From: Plantibacter sp. Leaf314
GTDB lineage: Bacteria; Actinomycetota; Actinomycetes; Actinomycetales; Microbacteriaceae
Length of the DNA stretch: 64,000 nucleotides
Assembly: GCF_001423185.1 (NCBI RefSeq)
Contig: NZ_LMOB01000001.1
Span: 2,741,920-2,805,919 of the forward strand
Direction: 5' to 3'
A model generated the notes under the pieces. The model did no database searches and was not told where the DNA came from. It saw only the letters and a program-made list of their open reading frames with translations. A program made the translations under genes and the position numbers. Within the stretch, counting starts at the first letter, position 1; each line of letters opens with the position of its first letter. Shown here piece after piece: positions 27,115 to 35,883 of this stretch.

Positions 27115-28452
27115 ATGCCTTCGTTCTTCACGAACCACACCTCATCACCAGGTGGCCGCGCCCGTCGCCGTGCCGTCCTCAGCGGCATCGGCCTGCTGGC
27201 CGCCGCAGCCCTCACCGCCGGTTGCAGCACCGGTGGCGGCGGCGGCGCGACCGGCGGCGAGTACGCCGCAGCCCCGAAGGACCTCAAGGCCGAGATCACC
27301 TACGGCGTGTGGGACCAGGCCCAGGTCGCGGCGATCGACGCCAACATCGAGGCGTTCAACGAGGTCTACCCCGACATCACCGTCAACGTGAACGTCACGC
27401 CGTGGGCGTCCTACTGGTCGAAGCTGCAGACGCAGGCGTCGAGCGACACCCTCCCCGACCTCTTCTGGTTGAACGGCCCGAACTTCCAGGTCTACGCGGC
27501 CAACGGCAAGATCGAACCGATCACCGGCGCCGTGAAGGCGGGCGACATCGACCCGAAGAACTACCCCGAGGCCCTGAACGAGCTGTACTCGCTCGAGGAC
27601 ACGCAGTACGGCGTTCCGAAGGACTTCGACACCGTGGGTGTCTGGGTCAACACGGCCCTGTTCGAGCAGGCCGGTGTGGCCCTGCCCGCCGACGACTGGA
27701 CCTGGGACGACTTCGACACCGCAGCGCAGACGATCTCGACGAATCTCAAGGACCAGGGCGTCTACGGGGCCGCCGGCGGTATGGACGGCCAGACCACGTA
27801 CTACAACACGATCCTGCAGGCGGGCGGCGAGGTCATCAACGCCGACCAGACCGAGTCCGAGTACGACAGCCCCGAGGCACAGGAAGGGCTCCAGTTCTGG
27901 ACGGACCTCATCGCGAACGGTTCCTCGCCCAACATGCAGCAGCTGACGGACACCCCGGCCGACCAGTGGTTCACCTCGGGCAAGGTCGCCATGTACTGGG
28001 GCGGCAGCTGGCTGCGACCCCTCGTCGGTGAGTCCGACGTCGCCGCCACCACGCAGGCCTTCCCGCTGCCGATCGGCAAGGAGCAGGCGACGGTCATCCA
28101 CGGCGTCTCCAACGTCGTGGCGTCCGCGAGCAAGAACAAGCAGGCAGCCCAAGCGTTGCAGGTCTTCCTCGCGAGCGAGGAGGCGCAGCAGCAGCAGGGC
28201 GACCTCGGTGCCGTCATCCCCGCGTTCAACGGCACCCAGCAGTCCTTCGTCGACTCCTACCCGACGATGAACCTGCAGGTCTTCCTCGACGCCCTCGACT
28301 ACGCCAAGCCGCTGCCGGTCTCGGAGAACACCGCGGCATGGAACGCGCTCGAGGTCGAACTCCTGCCCGACGCGTTCAGCGGCGACAAGCCCGTCTCCGA
28401 CGTGGCGAAGGAGATCGCCGAGCAGATGAACGCCGCCCTGGCCAAGAAGTGA
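27115..28452 (+). CDS. Sugar ABC transporter substrate-binding lipoprotein
   Basis: A 445-aa extracellular solute-binding protein (family 1, carbohydrate uptake). It has an arginine-rich n-region GRARRRAVL, a hydrophobic segment and a lipobox LTAGC with lipidation at C36. The mature protein has the SBP_bac_1 pattern: ITYGVWDQAQVAAIDANIE, then PDLFWLNGPNFQVYAANGKI, and GKVAMYWGGSWLRP in the C-lobe. GAAAGGA precedes the ATG. It delivers an unknown sugar to the permeases encoded directly downstream. Confidence 0.93.
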   Translation: MPSFFTNHTSSPGGRARRRAVLSGIGLLAAAALTAGCSTGGGGGATGGEYAAAPKDLKAEITYGVWDQAQVAAIDANIEAFNEVYPDITVNVNVTPWASYWSKLQTQASSDTLPDLFWLNGPNFQVYAANGKIEPITGAVKAGDIDPKNYPEALNELYSLEDTQYGVPKDFDTVGVWVNTALFEQAGVALPADDWTWDDFDTAAQTISTNLKDQGVYGAAGGMDGQTTYYNTILQAGGEVINADQTESEYDSPEAQEGLQFWTDLIANGSSPNMQQLTDTPADQWFTSGKVAMYWGGSWLRPLVGESDVAATTQAFPLPIGKEQATVIHGVSNVVASASKNKQAAQALQVFLASEEAQQQQGDLGAVIPAFNGTQQSFVDSYPTMNLQVFLDALDYAKPLPVSENTAAWNALEVELLPDAFSGDKPVSDVAKEIAEQMNAALAKK

Positions 28453-29393
28453 CCGGTCAGACCGTGACGCGCACCCCGTCGGCGCCGCTCTCCTCATCGA
28501 GGGCGGCACGGCGGGGTGCCGCCCGCGGCGACGGTGCCTGGCCGTGGGCGTTCGTCCTCCCGCTCCTCACCGGCATCGGCGTCTTCTTCATCTGGCCGAT
28601 GATCCAGACCGCCTACTACTCGTTCACCGAGTGGGGCGTCTTCGGCGGAACCACCTTCACGGGTGTCGAGAACTACGTGCGACTGTTCGCCGACCCGCGG
28701 CTCTACGCCTCGCTCGGCAACACCCTCATCTACACGGCCGTCGTCCTCCTCGGCATCCCGATCGCCGTGTACCTCGCCAGCCTGCTGAACCTCCCGGGCC
28801 TCCGCTTCGCGAGCTTCTACCGGGTGCTCTTCTTCCTGCCGTACGTGGCGATGCCGACCGCCGTCGCGATCGTGTGGCGCATCATCTTCAACGGCGACTT
28901 CGGCATCCTCAACTACACGCTGTCGCTCGTGGGCATCGACGGTCCGTACTGGATCAGCACGCCGGGGACCGCGATGTTCGCCGTGGCCATCGTCGGTCTG
29001 TGGTCCTCGCTCGGCTTCTCGATGATCATCCTGGCCTCCGGGCTCAAGAACATCGCGCCCGAGCTGTACGAGGCCGCCGAGCTCGACGGGGCGACCCGGT
29101 GGCGTCAGTTCCGCTCCATCACGGTGCCGCTGCTCACCCCGAGCATCTTCTTCGTCACGATCATCACGGTCATCTCGAGCTTCCAGCTCTTCGACCTGCT
29201 GTACGCGATCCTCGGCAGCACGAACCCCGTGCTCCCGAAGAGCATGTCGCTCGTCTACTTCTTCTACGACCAGGGCTTCGTCCAGAACGACAAGGGCTAC
29301 GCGTCGGCCATCGCGATCGTGATCTTCCTGATCATCGGACTGGTCACGCTCCTGCAGTTCCGGCTCCAGAAACGATGGGTGAACCATGACTGA
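28449..29393 (+). CDS. Sugar ABC transporter permease, MalF-type
   Basis: A 314-aa inner-membrane permease with six transmembrane helices (first at about 33-55). The ATPase-docking EAA loop is seen as YEAAELDGATRWRQFRSITV (about 214-233). The GTG at 28449 overlaps the binding-protein stop (GTGA); GTG 28464 is an alternative. It pairs with the next gene to form the translocation pore. No ATPase gene is encoded in the locus, which is usual for CUT1 importers that share a common MsiK-type ATPase. Confidence 0.93.
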   Translation: MTGQTVTRTPSAPLSSSRAARRGAARGDGAWPWAFVLPLLTGIGVFFIWPMIQTAYYSFTEWGVFGGTTFTGVENYVRLFADPRLYASLGNTLIYTAVVLLGIPIAVYLASLLNLPGLRFASFYRVLFFLPYVAMPTAVAIVWRIIFNGDFGILNYTLSLVGIDGPYWISTPGTAMFAVAIVGLWSSLGFSMIILASGLKNIAPELYEAAELDGATRWRQFRSITVPLLTPSIFFVTIITVISSFQLFDLLYAILGSTNPVLPKSMSLVYFFYDQGFVQNDKGYASAIAIVIFLIIGLVTLLQFRLQKRWVNHD

Positions 29394-30315
29394 GCAACTC
29401 ACCGCGACGGCGCCGCTCACCACCCGCGCCGTCACCGTCCCGGGATCCGGCCGCCCGACGGCCGCCTCCGCTCGCCGCCGCGACGCCGGTCGCCCCGGCC
29501 AACGGCGCGGGTCCCACGTCGTCGCCCACATCGTGCTCGGTGTCGGCGGCCTCATCATGGCGTTCCCGTTCATCTGGCAGATCATCATGTCGCTGTCGAC
29601 GAACGCGGAGGTGCAGAGCGTGGTCCCCACGTTCTGGCCGGCGGAACTGCAGTGGCAGAACTACGCCGCCGTGTTCGAACGGCTCCCGTTCCTCGACCAG
29701 CTCCGCACCTCGATCCTCATCACGGTCATCCGGACCGTCGCGCAGATCGTCCTCTGCACCATGGCGGGGTACGCGTTCGCCCGCATGCGGTTCCGGGGAC
29801 GCACGATCCTGCTCGCCGTGACGCTCTCGATCCTCATGGTGCCGTCGCAGGCGTACCTCATCTCGCAGTACCAGATCGTGCAGGGCTTCGGCTGGTTGAA
29901 CACCACGCTCGGCATCGTGGCACCGGGCCTGTTCAGCGCGTTCGGCACGTTCCTCATGCGGACGGCGTTCCTGAACCTCCCGACGGAACTCGAGGAGGCC
30001 GCCCGTATCGACGGGGCCGGACCGTTCCAGATCTTCTGGAAGATCATGCTCCCGCTCGCGAAGCCGAGCATCAGTGTGCTCGCCATCACGACGGTGCTGT
30101 GGTCGTGGAACGAACTCCTCTGGCCGCTCGTGGTCTCGACCTACGCGAACTCCATGCCGCTCGCCGCCGGGCTCGCGACGCTCTCGAGCGACAAGACCAC
30201 GGACTACCCGGTGATGATGGCGGCGTCGATCCTCGCCATGGCGCCCGTGTTGATCCTGTTCATCGTGCTGCAACGCCGGGTGATCGACGGGCTCGCGTTC
30301 TCCGGGCTGAAGTAG
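29386..30315 (+). CDS. Sugar ABC transporter permease, MalG-type
   Basis: A 309-aa permease that overlaps the preceding gene by 8 bp. A roughly 45-residue basic cytosolic tail is followed by six helices. The EAA loop is LEEAARIDGAGPFQIFWKIM (about 204-223). The C-terminus QRRVIDGLAFSGLK is the typical ending of MalG-type permeases (GxxxGAVKG-like). It is the last gene of the operon: only 4 bp separate it from the convergent monooxygenase gene, with no room for a classical terminator. Confidence 0.93.
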   Translation: MTEQLTATAPLTTRAVTVPGSGRPTAASARRRDAGRPGQRRGSHVVAHIVLGVGGLIMAFPFIWQIIMSLSTNAEVQSVVPTFWPAELQWQNYAAVFERLPFLDQLRTSILITVIRTVAQIVLCTMAGYAFARMRFRGRTILLAVTLSILMVPSQAYLISQYQIVQGFGWLNTTLGIVAPGLFSAFGTFLMRTAFLNLPTELEEAARIDGAGPFQIFWKIMLPLAKPSISVLAITTVLWSWNELLWPLVVSTYANSMPLAAGLATLSSDKTTDYPVMMAASILAMAPVLILFIVLQRRVIDGLAFSGLK

Positions 30316-30319
30316 GGCG

Positions 30320-31516
30320 TCAGGCCTCGCCGGTGCTCCACCAGGAGACGATCGGCGTGCCGTTGACGAGGTGGTCGCCGATCGCCCTCGCCTTGAAGCG
30401 GGCCGGGTTGTGCGAGGCGATCGTGCGGGCGTTCCGCCAGTGCCGATCGAGCGCGAGATGCGTCTCGACGGCGCTGGCACCGCCTACGTCGAACAGGGCG
30501 GTCGCCGCGTCCAGCACCGCGGGCAGGATCACGAGCTGTGCCCGGGCCGTGGCGAGCTCGACGGCGGCGAGCTGTGCCCGGATGCGTTCGGGATCGCCAC
30601 CGAGGATCGCGCTGCTCGAACGCTCGAGCGCGGCCGACGCCGCGGCCAGCGCCGCGTCGGCCGCGAAGGACTTCGCCGACAGCTCGCCGACGACCTCCTG
30701 CACGATCGGGTCACCCTGAGCGGTGGCGGCCGCGCCATGGCTGTACGTCCTCGTCCGCGCGCGGACGAACCCGGCGGCGTCGTCGACGATCGCCCGCCCG
30801 ATGCCGGTGACCGCGGCGAGCAGGACCAGCTGCACGAACGCGCCACCATGTGACGGCCGGTCAGGTTCGCGTCGCACCACCGTCGACGGGTCGACCGCGA
30901 CATCGGTGAACACCGTCGTGCCGCTGCCGGTCAAGCGCTGCCCGAACCCGGTCCAGTCGTCGATCCGATCGACGCCGGGGGCGCCCGTGTCCACGAGCAC
31001 CGAGACGAACTCGCCGTCCTGCTCGGCCGCGACCCCGACGAGGTCGGCGAACAGCGTGCCCGTGCTGTAGAACTTCGTCCCGTTCAACCGCAGCCCCTCG
31101 GGCGTCTCGGTGAGGCGGGTGGCGAGCGAGCCCACCTTGGCGGTCGAGCGTTCGTGGCTCGCGTTCCCGACGACGGCGCCGTCGGCGAGCCGGGCGAGGT
31201 GTGCCTCCCGGTCAGCGGACGCCGGCGCGTGCAGGGTGCGGTCGAGGTAGGAGAAGTGGGAGCGGAACAGCTGCGCGAGGTTGGGGTCGCGTCTGGCGAG
31301 TTCCGCGAGCAACTCGAAGAACTCGCCGTGCGTGGCCGCATCGCCGCCGTGTTCGCGAGGCAGGGTCACCCGGGTGAAGCCGGCCTCGCGAAGCGCTTCG
31401 ACCTCGGCATACGGCAGGCGGCGCTCGCGCTCCCGCTCGACGGCGCCCCGCCCGAGTTCGTCGAAGAGCGGAGCGAAGCGCGCGACCAGATCCCGGTCGA
31501 CGGTCGTCGCGCTCAT
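30320..31516 (-). CDS. SfnB/DszC-like flavin monooxygenase (acyl-CoA dehydrogenase fold), A
   Basis: A 398-aa member of the acyl-CoA-dehydrogenase-fold, FMNH2-dependent monooxygenases (SfnB, DszC, and relatives) used in organosulfur acquisition. Family features: LPREHGGDAATHGEFFELL in the N-terminal helical domain, the beta-domain GFGQRLTGSGTTVFTDV, and the C-terminal LDRHWRNARTIASHNP stretch where true acyl-CoA dehydrogenases would carry the catalytic glutamate region. It is the last gene of the importer-monooxygenase operon and overlaps its paralogue by ATGA. The substrate is unknown. Confidence 0.85.
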   Translation of the reverse strand: MSATTVDRDLVARFAPLFDELGRGAVERERERRLPYAEVEALREAGFTRVTLPREHGGDAATHGEFFELLAELARRDPNLAQLFRSHFSYLDRTLHAPASADREAHLARLADGAVVGNASHERSTAKVGSLATRLTETPEGLRLNGTKFYSTGTLFADLVGVAAEQDGEFVSVLVDTGAPGVDRIDDWTGFGQRLTGSGTTVFTDVAVDPSTVVRREPDRPSHGGAFVQLVLLAAVTGIGRAIVDDAAGFVRARTRTYSHGAAATAQGDPIVQEVVGELSAKSFAADAALAAASAALERSSSAILGGDPERIRAQLAAVELATARAQLVILPAVLDAATALFDVGGASAVETHLALDRHWRNARTIASHNPARFKARAIGDHLVNGTPIVSWWSTGEA

Positions 31517-32739
31517 GACGCCTCGCCATCCACCGTGACCGCCGCCGAAGCGGTCGCCGAAGCCGGCACCGGGGCCGTCGTCGCCGGTTCCGCGTCCGGC
31601 CGCGCGCCAGGCGCCTCCCACTCGGGCAGGGTGCCGAGCAGTTCGAACTGCCCGAGGGCCGCCGCACGTTGGACGGCCGGGTTGTGCGAGGCGATCGTGC
31701 GGACGTTCCGCCAGTGTCGGTCGAGCGCGGACGCCCGACCGACGGCGGAGGCCCCACCGACTTCGAAGAGCCGGCTGAGCGCGTCGAGGACGAGCGGGAG
31801 GACGACCTGCTGGACGCGGAAGACCTCCAACAGCGTCTCGCGGGCGGTGTCGGGACCGTTGCCCGACTCGCCCAGGGTCCGGGCGGCGGCGAGGACGAGC
31901 GCGCGGGCGGTGTGGACGACGCTGCTCAGCTGTCCGACGATCGCCTGCACGAGCGGATCCTGGCTGGGCAGATGCTCGCCCGCGTGGCCGACCGTGCGAC
32001 GTCGCGCCCGCACGTAGTCGACGGTGTCCTCGAGCGCGCGCTGCGCGATCCCGGCGACCACGCCGAGCAGGATGAGCTGCTGCAGGGCGCCGGTGCGGTG
32101 CCATGCCGCCGCGTCGCCGCGGTGGACGACGAGGTCGCGAGGGTCCACCGGCACCCGGTCGAACGTCGTCGTGCCGCTCCCGGTCAGCGGTTGGCCGAAG
32201 CCGTCCCAGTCGTCCACCGAGCGGGTTCCTGGGTCGTGCGCCGAGACCGTCGCGGCGACCCGATCCGTGCCGTCGAGGGCCGACAGGTGGATCCAGTCGG
32301 CGTAGATGCTGCCGGTCGTGTAGTACTTGGTGCCCGTGATCGTCAGCGTCTCGCCGTCGCGGTCGAGGACGGTCTCGAGGTGGGCCGTCGCGTGGCGTTC
32401 GGACTGCGCGTTCCCGACGAGGTCGCCGTCGCGCAGCCGGGCGAACCAGAGCTCGCGGTAGGCGGCGTCGGGCGAGGCGAGCAAAGACTCGACGAACAGG
32501 ATGTGCCCGCGCCAAACGTGCCCGAGGCTCGAATCCGCGGCGGACAGCGCGATGAGCCGGGTGAAGAGCTGCTCCAGGGTGAGCCCCGCGCCACCGGACT
32601 CCCGTGGGACCCGGGCGGCGGCGAAGCCGAGCCGCCGGAGCTCGGCGACCTCGTCGAACAGGAGGCGTCGGTCGGTCTCTCGCGCCACGGCGCCGCCGCG
32701 GAGTCGGGCGAGGAACGCGTCGAAGTCGGTGTCGTTCAT
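31513..32739 (-). CDS. SfnB/DszC-like flavin monooxygenase, B
   Basis: A 408-aa paralogue of the 30320 product. Matching landmarks are VPRESGGAGLTLEQLFTRLI, TITGTKYYTTGSIYADWIHL, GFGQPLTGSGTTTFDRVPV and LDRHWRNVRTIASHNP. The last 45 residues are an extra Ala/Pro/Thr-rich tail that the first copy lacks. It overlaps both neighbours by ATGA: the permease upstream and monooxygenase A downstream. Strict coupling to an importer suggests it acts on the imported compound; carbon-sulfur cleavage is the family precedent, not something the sequence proves. Confidence 0.85.
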   Translation of the reverse strand: MNDTDFDAFLARLRGGAVARETDRRLLFDEVAELRRLGFAAARVPRESGGAGLTLEQLFTRLIALSAADSSLGHVWRGHILFVESLLASPDAAYRELWFARLRDGDLVGNAQSERHATAHLETVLDRDGETLTITGTKYYTTGSIYADWIHLSALDGTDRVAATVSAHDPGTRSVDDWDGFGQPLTGSGTTTFDRVPVDPRDLVVHRGDAAAWHRTGALQQLILLGVVAGIAQRALEDTVDYVRARRRTVGHAGEHLPSQDPLVQAIVGQLSSVVHTARALVLAAARTLGESGNGPDTARETLLEVFRVQQVVLPLVLDALSRLFEVGGASAVGRASALDRHWRNVRTIASHNPAVQRAAALGQFELLGTLPEWEAPGARPDAEPATTAPVPASATASAAVTVDGEAS

Positions 32740-33401
32740 CGGTGCAGCACCCGCTTCGCGAGGACGTTGCCCAGTAGTTGCGCGAGCTGCACGAGGACGA
32801 CGAGGGTGATGACGACGAGGCCGACGACGATCCAATCGAACCGCTGGTAGCCGTAGGTCATGGCGAGGTCGCCGAGCCCACCGCCACCGAGTACGCCGGC
32901 CACGGCGGTGGCGTCGACGAGGGCGACGAGGATGTACGTCAGCCCGAGGATGAGCGGCCCGAGCGCCTCAGGGACGACGATCGTGAAGAGCACCCGCGCG
33001 GGGCTCGCCCCCATGGCGGCGCCGGCCTCGATCGCGCCCGGCGAGACGGCGACGAGGTTCGACTCGGAGACGCGCCCGATCGCGACGCTCGCGACGAGGA
33101 TGAGCGGGATCGTCGCGGGCAGCGGTCCGAGCCCGGTACCGAACACGAGCCGCGTGAGCGGGATGAGCGCGATCGCGACGATGAGGAACGGCACCGGCCG
33201 GATCACGTTGATGATGAAGTTGAGGACACCGAACACGAGGCGGTTCTGCAGGAGGTTGCCGGGACGGCTCGCGTAGAGGAGCAGGCCCAGCAGGATCCCG
33301 ATGACGGTCGCGACGGCGAAGGCGACGGAGACCATCAACCCCGTCTCGCCGATGGCCTTGAGGAGACGGGGGAAGAACGCCTCCGGGTCGAAGTCACGCA
33401 T
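32736..33401 (-). CDS. MetI-type ABC transporter permease
   Basis: A 221-aa permease of the methionine-uptake (MUT) family with five predicted helices. The MetI signatures are INVIRPVPFLIVAIALIPLT, the EAA-like GAIEAGAAMGASPARVLFTI (about 133-152) and the YILVALVDATAVAGVLGGGG stretch. Its start overlaps the ATPase gene by 8 bp. Because the operon continues into two flavin monooxygenases, the cargo is more likely an organosulfur compound than methionine, though methionine-type uptake is not excluded. Confidence 0.9.
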   Translation of the reverse strand: MRDFDPEAFFPRLLKAIGETGLMVSVAFAVATVIGILLGLLLYASRPGNLLQNRLVFGVLNFIINVIRPVPFLIVAIALIPLTRLVFGTGLGPLPATIPLILVASVAIGRVSESNLVAVSPGAIEAGAAMGASPARVLFTIVVPEALGPLILGLTYILVALVDATAVAGVLGGGGLGDLAMTYGYQRFDWIVVGLVVITLVVLVQLAQLLGNVLAKRVLHR

Positions 33402-34620
33402 GGGTGTGCTCCTTCAGGATGGTGGGGTCCTCGGCGCGTGGTCGCCCTTCGACAGGCTCAGGGACCGAGGCGTGGGCGTCAGGGACAGAGGTGTGGGCGT
33501 CTGGGGCCGAGGGGTCTTGGGCGCTCGGTGCATGCCCTTCGACAGGCTCAGGGACCGAGGGGTGGGCGTCAGGGACCGTGGAGTGCGGCGTCGGCCCCGG
33601 GTCGATGGCGGTGACGGTCGCCGTGGCACGGAGGCCGTCGATGGCGGCGTCGACGCGGTCGTCCGGGCCGAGGAGTTCGACCGTGAGACTGCCGAACAGG
33701 CGGCCCTGGAGCTCGTCGACCCCACCGAACACGACGTTGAAGTCGATGTCGTTGTCGCGGGCGACCCGCGAGAGGAACGGGTGGTTGGTGTCGCGATCCT
33801 CGACGTGCAGCTGCACGAGCCGCCCGTGGTGCACGGCCCGGATCTTCGTGAGCACCTCCTCGGAGGGGATGTGGTGCAGGACGGAGGAGACGAAGCGGCG
33901 CGCGGTCGCCGTGCGAGGCGCGGAGAACACCTCGTAGACGCTGCCCTGCTCCACCACCTCGCCGTCCTCCATGACGGCGACCCGGTCGGCGAGCTCGCGG
34001 ATGACGTCGATCTCGTGCGTCACCAGCAGGATCGTCACCCCGTACTCGGCGTTCACCCGACGGAGGAGTTCGAGGACCTCGCCGGTCGTCTGCGGGTCGA
34101 GGGCGCTGGTCGCCTCGTCGGAGATGAGGATCTCCGGGCGTGTGGCGAGGGCTCGTGCGATGCCGACGCGCTGCTTCTGTCCACCCGAGAGCTGCGAGGG
34201 GTAGGCGAGCGCTTTGTCGCTCAATCCGACGAACGCGAGGAGTTCCTCCACGCGGTCGAGGATCTCGGCGTCCGGCACCTTCGCGAGCTTCAGCGGGTAG
34301 GCGATGTTCTTGTAGACGGTGCGTGACTCCAGGAGGTTGAACTGCTGGAAGATCATGCCGATCCGTTGGCGTGCCGTGTACAGCGCTGATCCCGAGAGCG
34401 CCGAGATCTCGAGTCCTTCGACGATCACCCGTCCGGTCGTCGGGCGCTCGAGCGCGTTGACGGTGCGCAGGAGCGTCGACTTACCGGCGCCGGAGTAGCC
34501 GACGATGCCGAAGATCTCACCTCGCTCGACCGTCAGGTCGACGTTCCGAAGCGCCTCGAAGGCGCGGCCCTGCACCTCGAACGTCTTGCTGACGTCCTCG
34601 AAGGTGATCGCGGTACTCAT
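33394..34620 (-). CDS. MetN-type ABC transporter ATPase with repeat-derived C-terminus
   Basis: A 408-aa ATPase; MetN proteins are usually about 340 aa. Walker A is GYSGAGKSTLLR (about 40-51), signature LSGGQKQRVGIA, Walker B ILISDEATSALD and the H-loop LLVTHE, followed by a C-terminal NIL ligand-sensing domain to about residue 345. The last 55-60 residues are an unusual repetitive tail. In it two genomic 22-bp repeats are translated as SVPEPVEG, alternating with PDAH and TSVPDAHA blocks. GAGAGGAG lies 5 nt before the ATG at 34620. Confidence 0.92.
   Translation of the reverse strand: MSTAITFEDVSKTFEVQGRAFEALRNVDLTVERGEIFGIVGYSGAGKSTLLRTVNALERPTTGRVIVEGLEISALSGSALYTARQRIGMIFQQFNLLESRTVYKNIAYPLKLAKVPDAEILDRVEELLAFVGLSDKALAYPSQLSGGQKQRVGIARALATRPEILISDEATSALDPQTTGEVLELLRRVNAEYGVTILLVTHEIDVIRELADRVAVMEDGEVVEQGSVYEVFSAPRTATARRFVSSVLHHIPSEEVLTKIRAVHHGRLVQLHVEDRDTNHPFLSRVARDNDIDFNVVFGGVDELQGRLFGSLTVELLGPDDRVDAAIDGLRATATVTAIDPGPTPHSTVPDAHPSVPEPVEGHAPSAQDPSAPDAHTSVPDAHASVPEPVEGRPRAEDPTILKEHTHA
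33445..33466 (+). repeat. 22-bp repeat inside the MetN-like gene
   Basis: An exact copy (CCCTTCGACAGGCTCAGGG plus ACC), read on the minus strand as codons for VPEPVEG near the ATPase C-terminus. Confidence 0.9.
33535..33556 (+). repeat. 22-bp repeat inside the MetN-like gene, second copy
   Basis: An identical copy 90 bp from the first and in the same frame, so it gives the same peptide. The flanking GAGG-TGGGCGTC-AGGGAC stretches are also duplicated. Confidence 0.9.
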
Positions 34621-34680
34621 AGCTGCTCCTCTCGCGGGACGGCCGCCCGGGAGCTCCCGGGCGGCCACTGCGTGGTCGTC

Positions 34681-35661
34681 CTATCCGGCTTCGGTCTGGA
34701 GCTCGGCGAGCTTGTCGCGGAGCTCCTTCACCGGCACCTGGACGAGGATCGAGTTCCCGGCGAACTCGTCGTCGAGGGCCTCGGCGACGCGCGGGTCGGC
34801 GTAGGTCTCCTCGAGGATCTTCCAGGCCGGGTTGTCCTTGTCGTCCTCACGGGTGGCGACGACGTTGACGTAGGGCAGGTTCTTCTCGGAGAGTGAGTCG
34901 TCGAGGAAGAGGGCGTCGTCCTTGGTGATGTTCTGACTCGGGTCGAAGTACGAGGTGCCGACGACGACGGCGGCGAGCGACGGGTCGTCGAACTGCTGCG
35001 GGATGCTCGTCGCCGGCAGCGGCACGAACTGGAGGTTCCGCTCGTTCGCGGTGACGTCCTCGACGGTCGGGAAGTTGCCGGCGTCCGCGGCGATCTCGAT
35101 GAGGCCGGCCGCGGCGAGGATGTTCAGCGCGCGACCACCGTTCGACGGGTCGTCGGGGATCGCGACACGGGCGCCGTCGGCGAGGTCCTGCACGTCACCG
35201 AGCGTCTTCGAGAAGATGCCCCACTGCGTGATCACGGTCGAGAACACCGGCGTGAGGTCGGCGTCGTTCTCCGCGTTGAAGGCGGAGAGGTAGAGGATGT
35301 GCTGGAACGCGTTCGCGTCGACGGTGCCGGCGACGAGCTCGGTGTTCGGGAGCACCCAGTCCTTCACGTTGACCCACTCGACGTCGAGGCCCTTCTCGGC
35401 GGCGACCTCCTTCACGGCGTCCTGGAACTGCGTGTCCTCGGACACGGCGATCTTGACGCTGAGCCGTTCGGCGGGTGCGCCGGATCCGGTCGCGGCGTCG
35501 GCGGCGCCGTTCTGGCCGCCGACGACGACCGACACGGCGATCGCGATGGCGGCGACGGCGACGGCCGCGATCCCGCCGATCAGGATGGTTCGACGCTTCC
35601 GTTTGCCGGCGGCGATCGACTCGCGCAACTCGCTCGGTCCTGGTCCGGTCTGCTCGGTCAT
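34681..35661 (-). CDS. MetQ/NlpA-family substrate-binding protein with membrane anchor
   Basis: A 326-aa NlpA-family binding protein: VKIAVSEDTQFQDAVKEVAA after the anchor, NAFQHILYLSAFN, VAIPDDPSNGGRALNILAAA and EDDKDNPAWKILEETY are family landmarks. It has no cysteine in a lipobox. Instead the N-terminus is basic (AAGKRKRRT) followed by an uncleaved-looking helix (about 25-47, TILIGGIAAVAVAAIAIAVS), so it is probably held by a transmembrane anchor. It is the first gene of the five-gene operon. TAACGT at 35748-35743 (minus strand) is a possible -10. Confidence 0.9.
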   Translation of the reverse strand: MTEQTGPGPSELRESIAAGKRKRRTILIGGIAAVAVAAIAIAVSVVVGGQNGAADAATGSGAPAERLSVKIAVSEDTQFQDAVKEVAAEKGLDVEWVNVKDWVLPNTELVAGTVDANAFQHILYLSAFNAENDADLTPVFSTVITQWGIFSKTLGDVQDLADGARVAIPDDPSNGGRALNILAAAGLIEIAADAGNFPTVEDVTANERNLQFVPLPATSIPQQFDDPSLAAVVVGTSYFDPSQNITKDDALFLDDSLSEKNLPYVNVVATREDDKDNPAWKILEETYADPRVAEALDDEFAGNSILVQVPVKELRDKLAELQTEAG

Positions 35662-35883
35662 GAGTGGTCCTCGAATCTGTCTGTGGGTGCACTGGTGCGT
35701 GCACGGGGACAGTCTCCACAGGAGTTCGAGACGACGCTCGTCACGTTACCGAGGGCGGGTCACAGTTCGAGATGAAACGTAAACGCCGGGCGCTCGGCGG
35801 CGGAACGACCTACACTGCGGCACGACGACGAGCCCGACGCCCGCGGGCCTCCGGCGACCCGGACCCGTCGGCGGAGGCCGCAC
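35662..35883. other. 222-bp gap upstream of the MetQ-like gene
   Basis: It holds the putative -10 TAACGT (minus strand, 35748-35743) and a small GTGCAC...GTGCAC hairpin at about 35689-35704. I looked for the conserved cores of SAM-sensing riboswitches and did not find one. Confidence 0.4.

Noticed and set aside
35662..35760. SAM-type riboswitch upstream of the MetQ-like gene
   Set aside because: The leader contains only a small GTGCAC hairpin and lacks the conserved cores of known SAM riboswitches.
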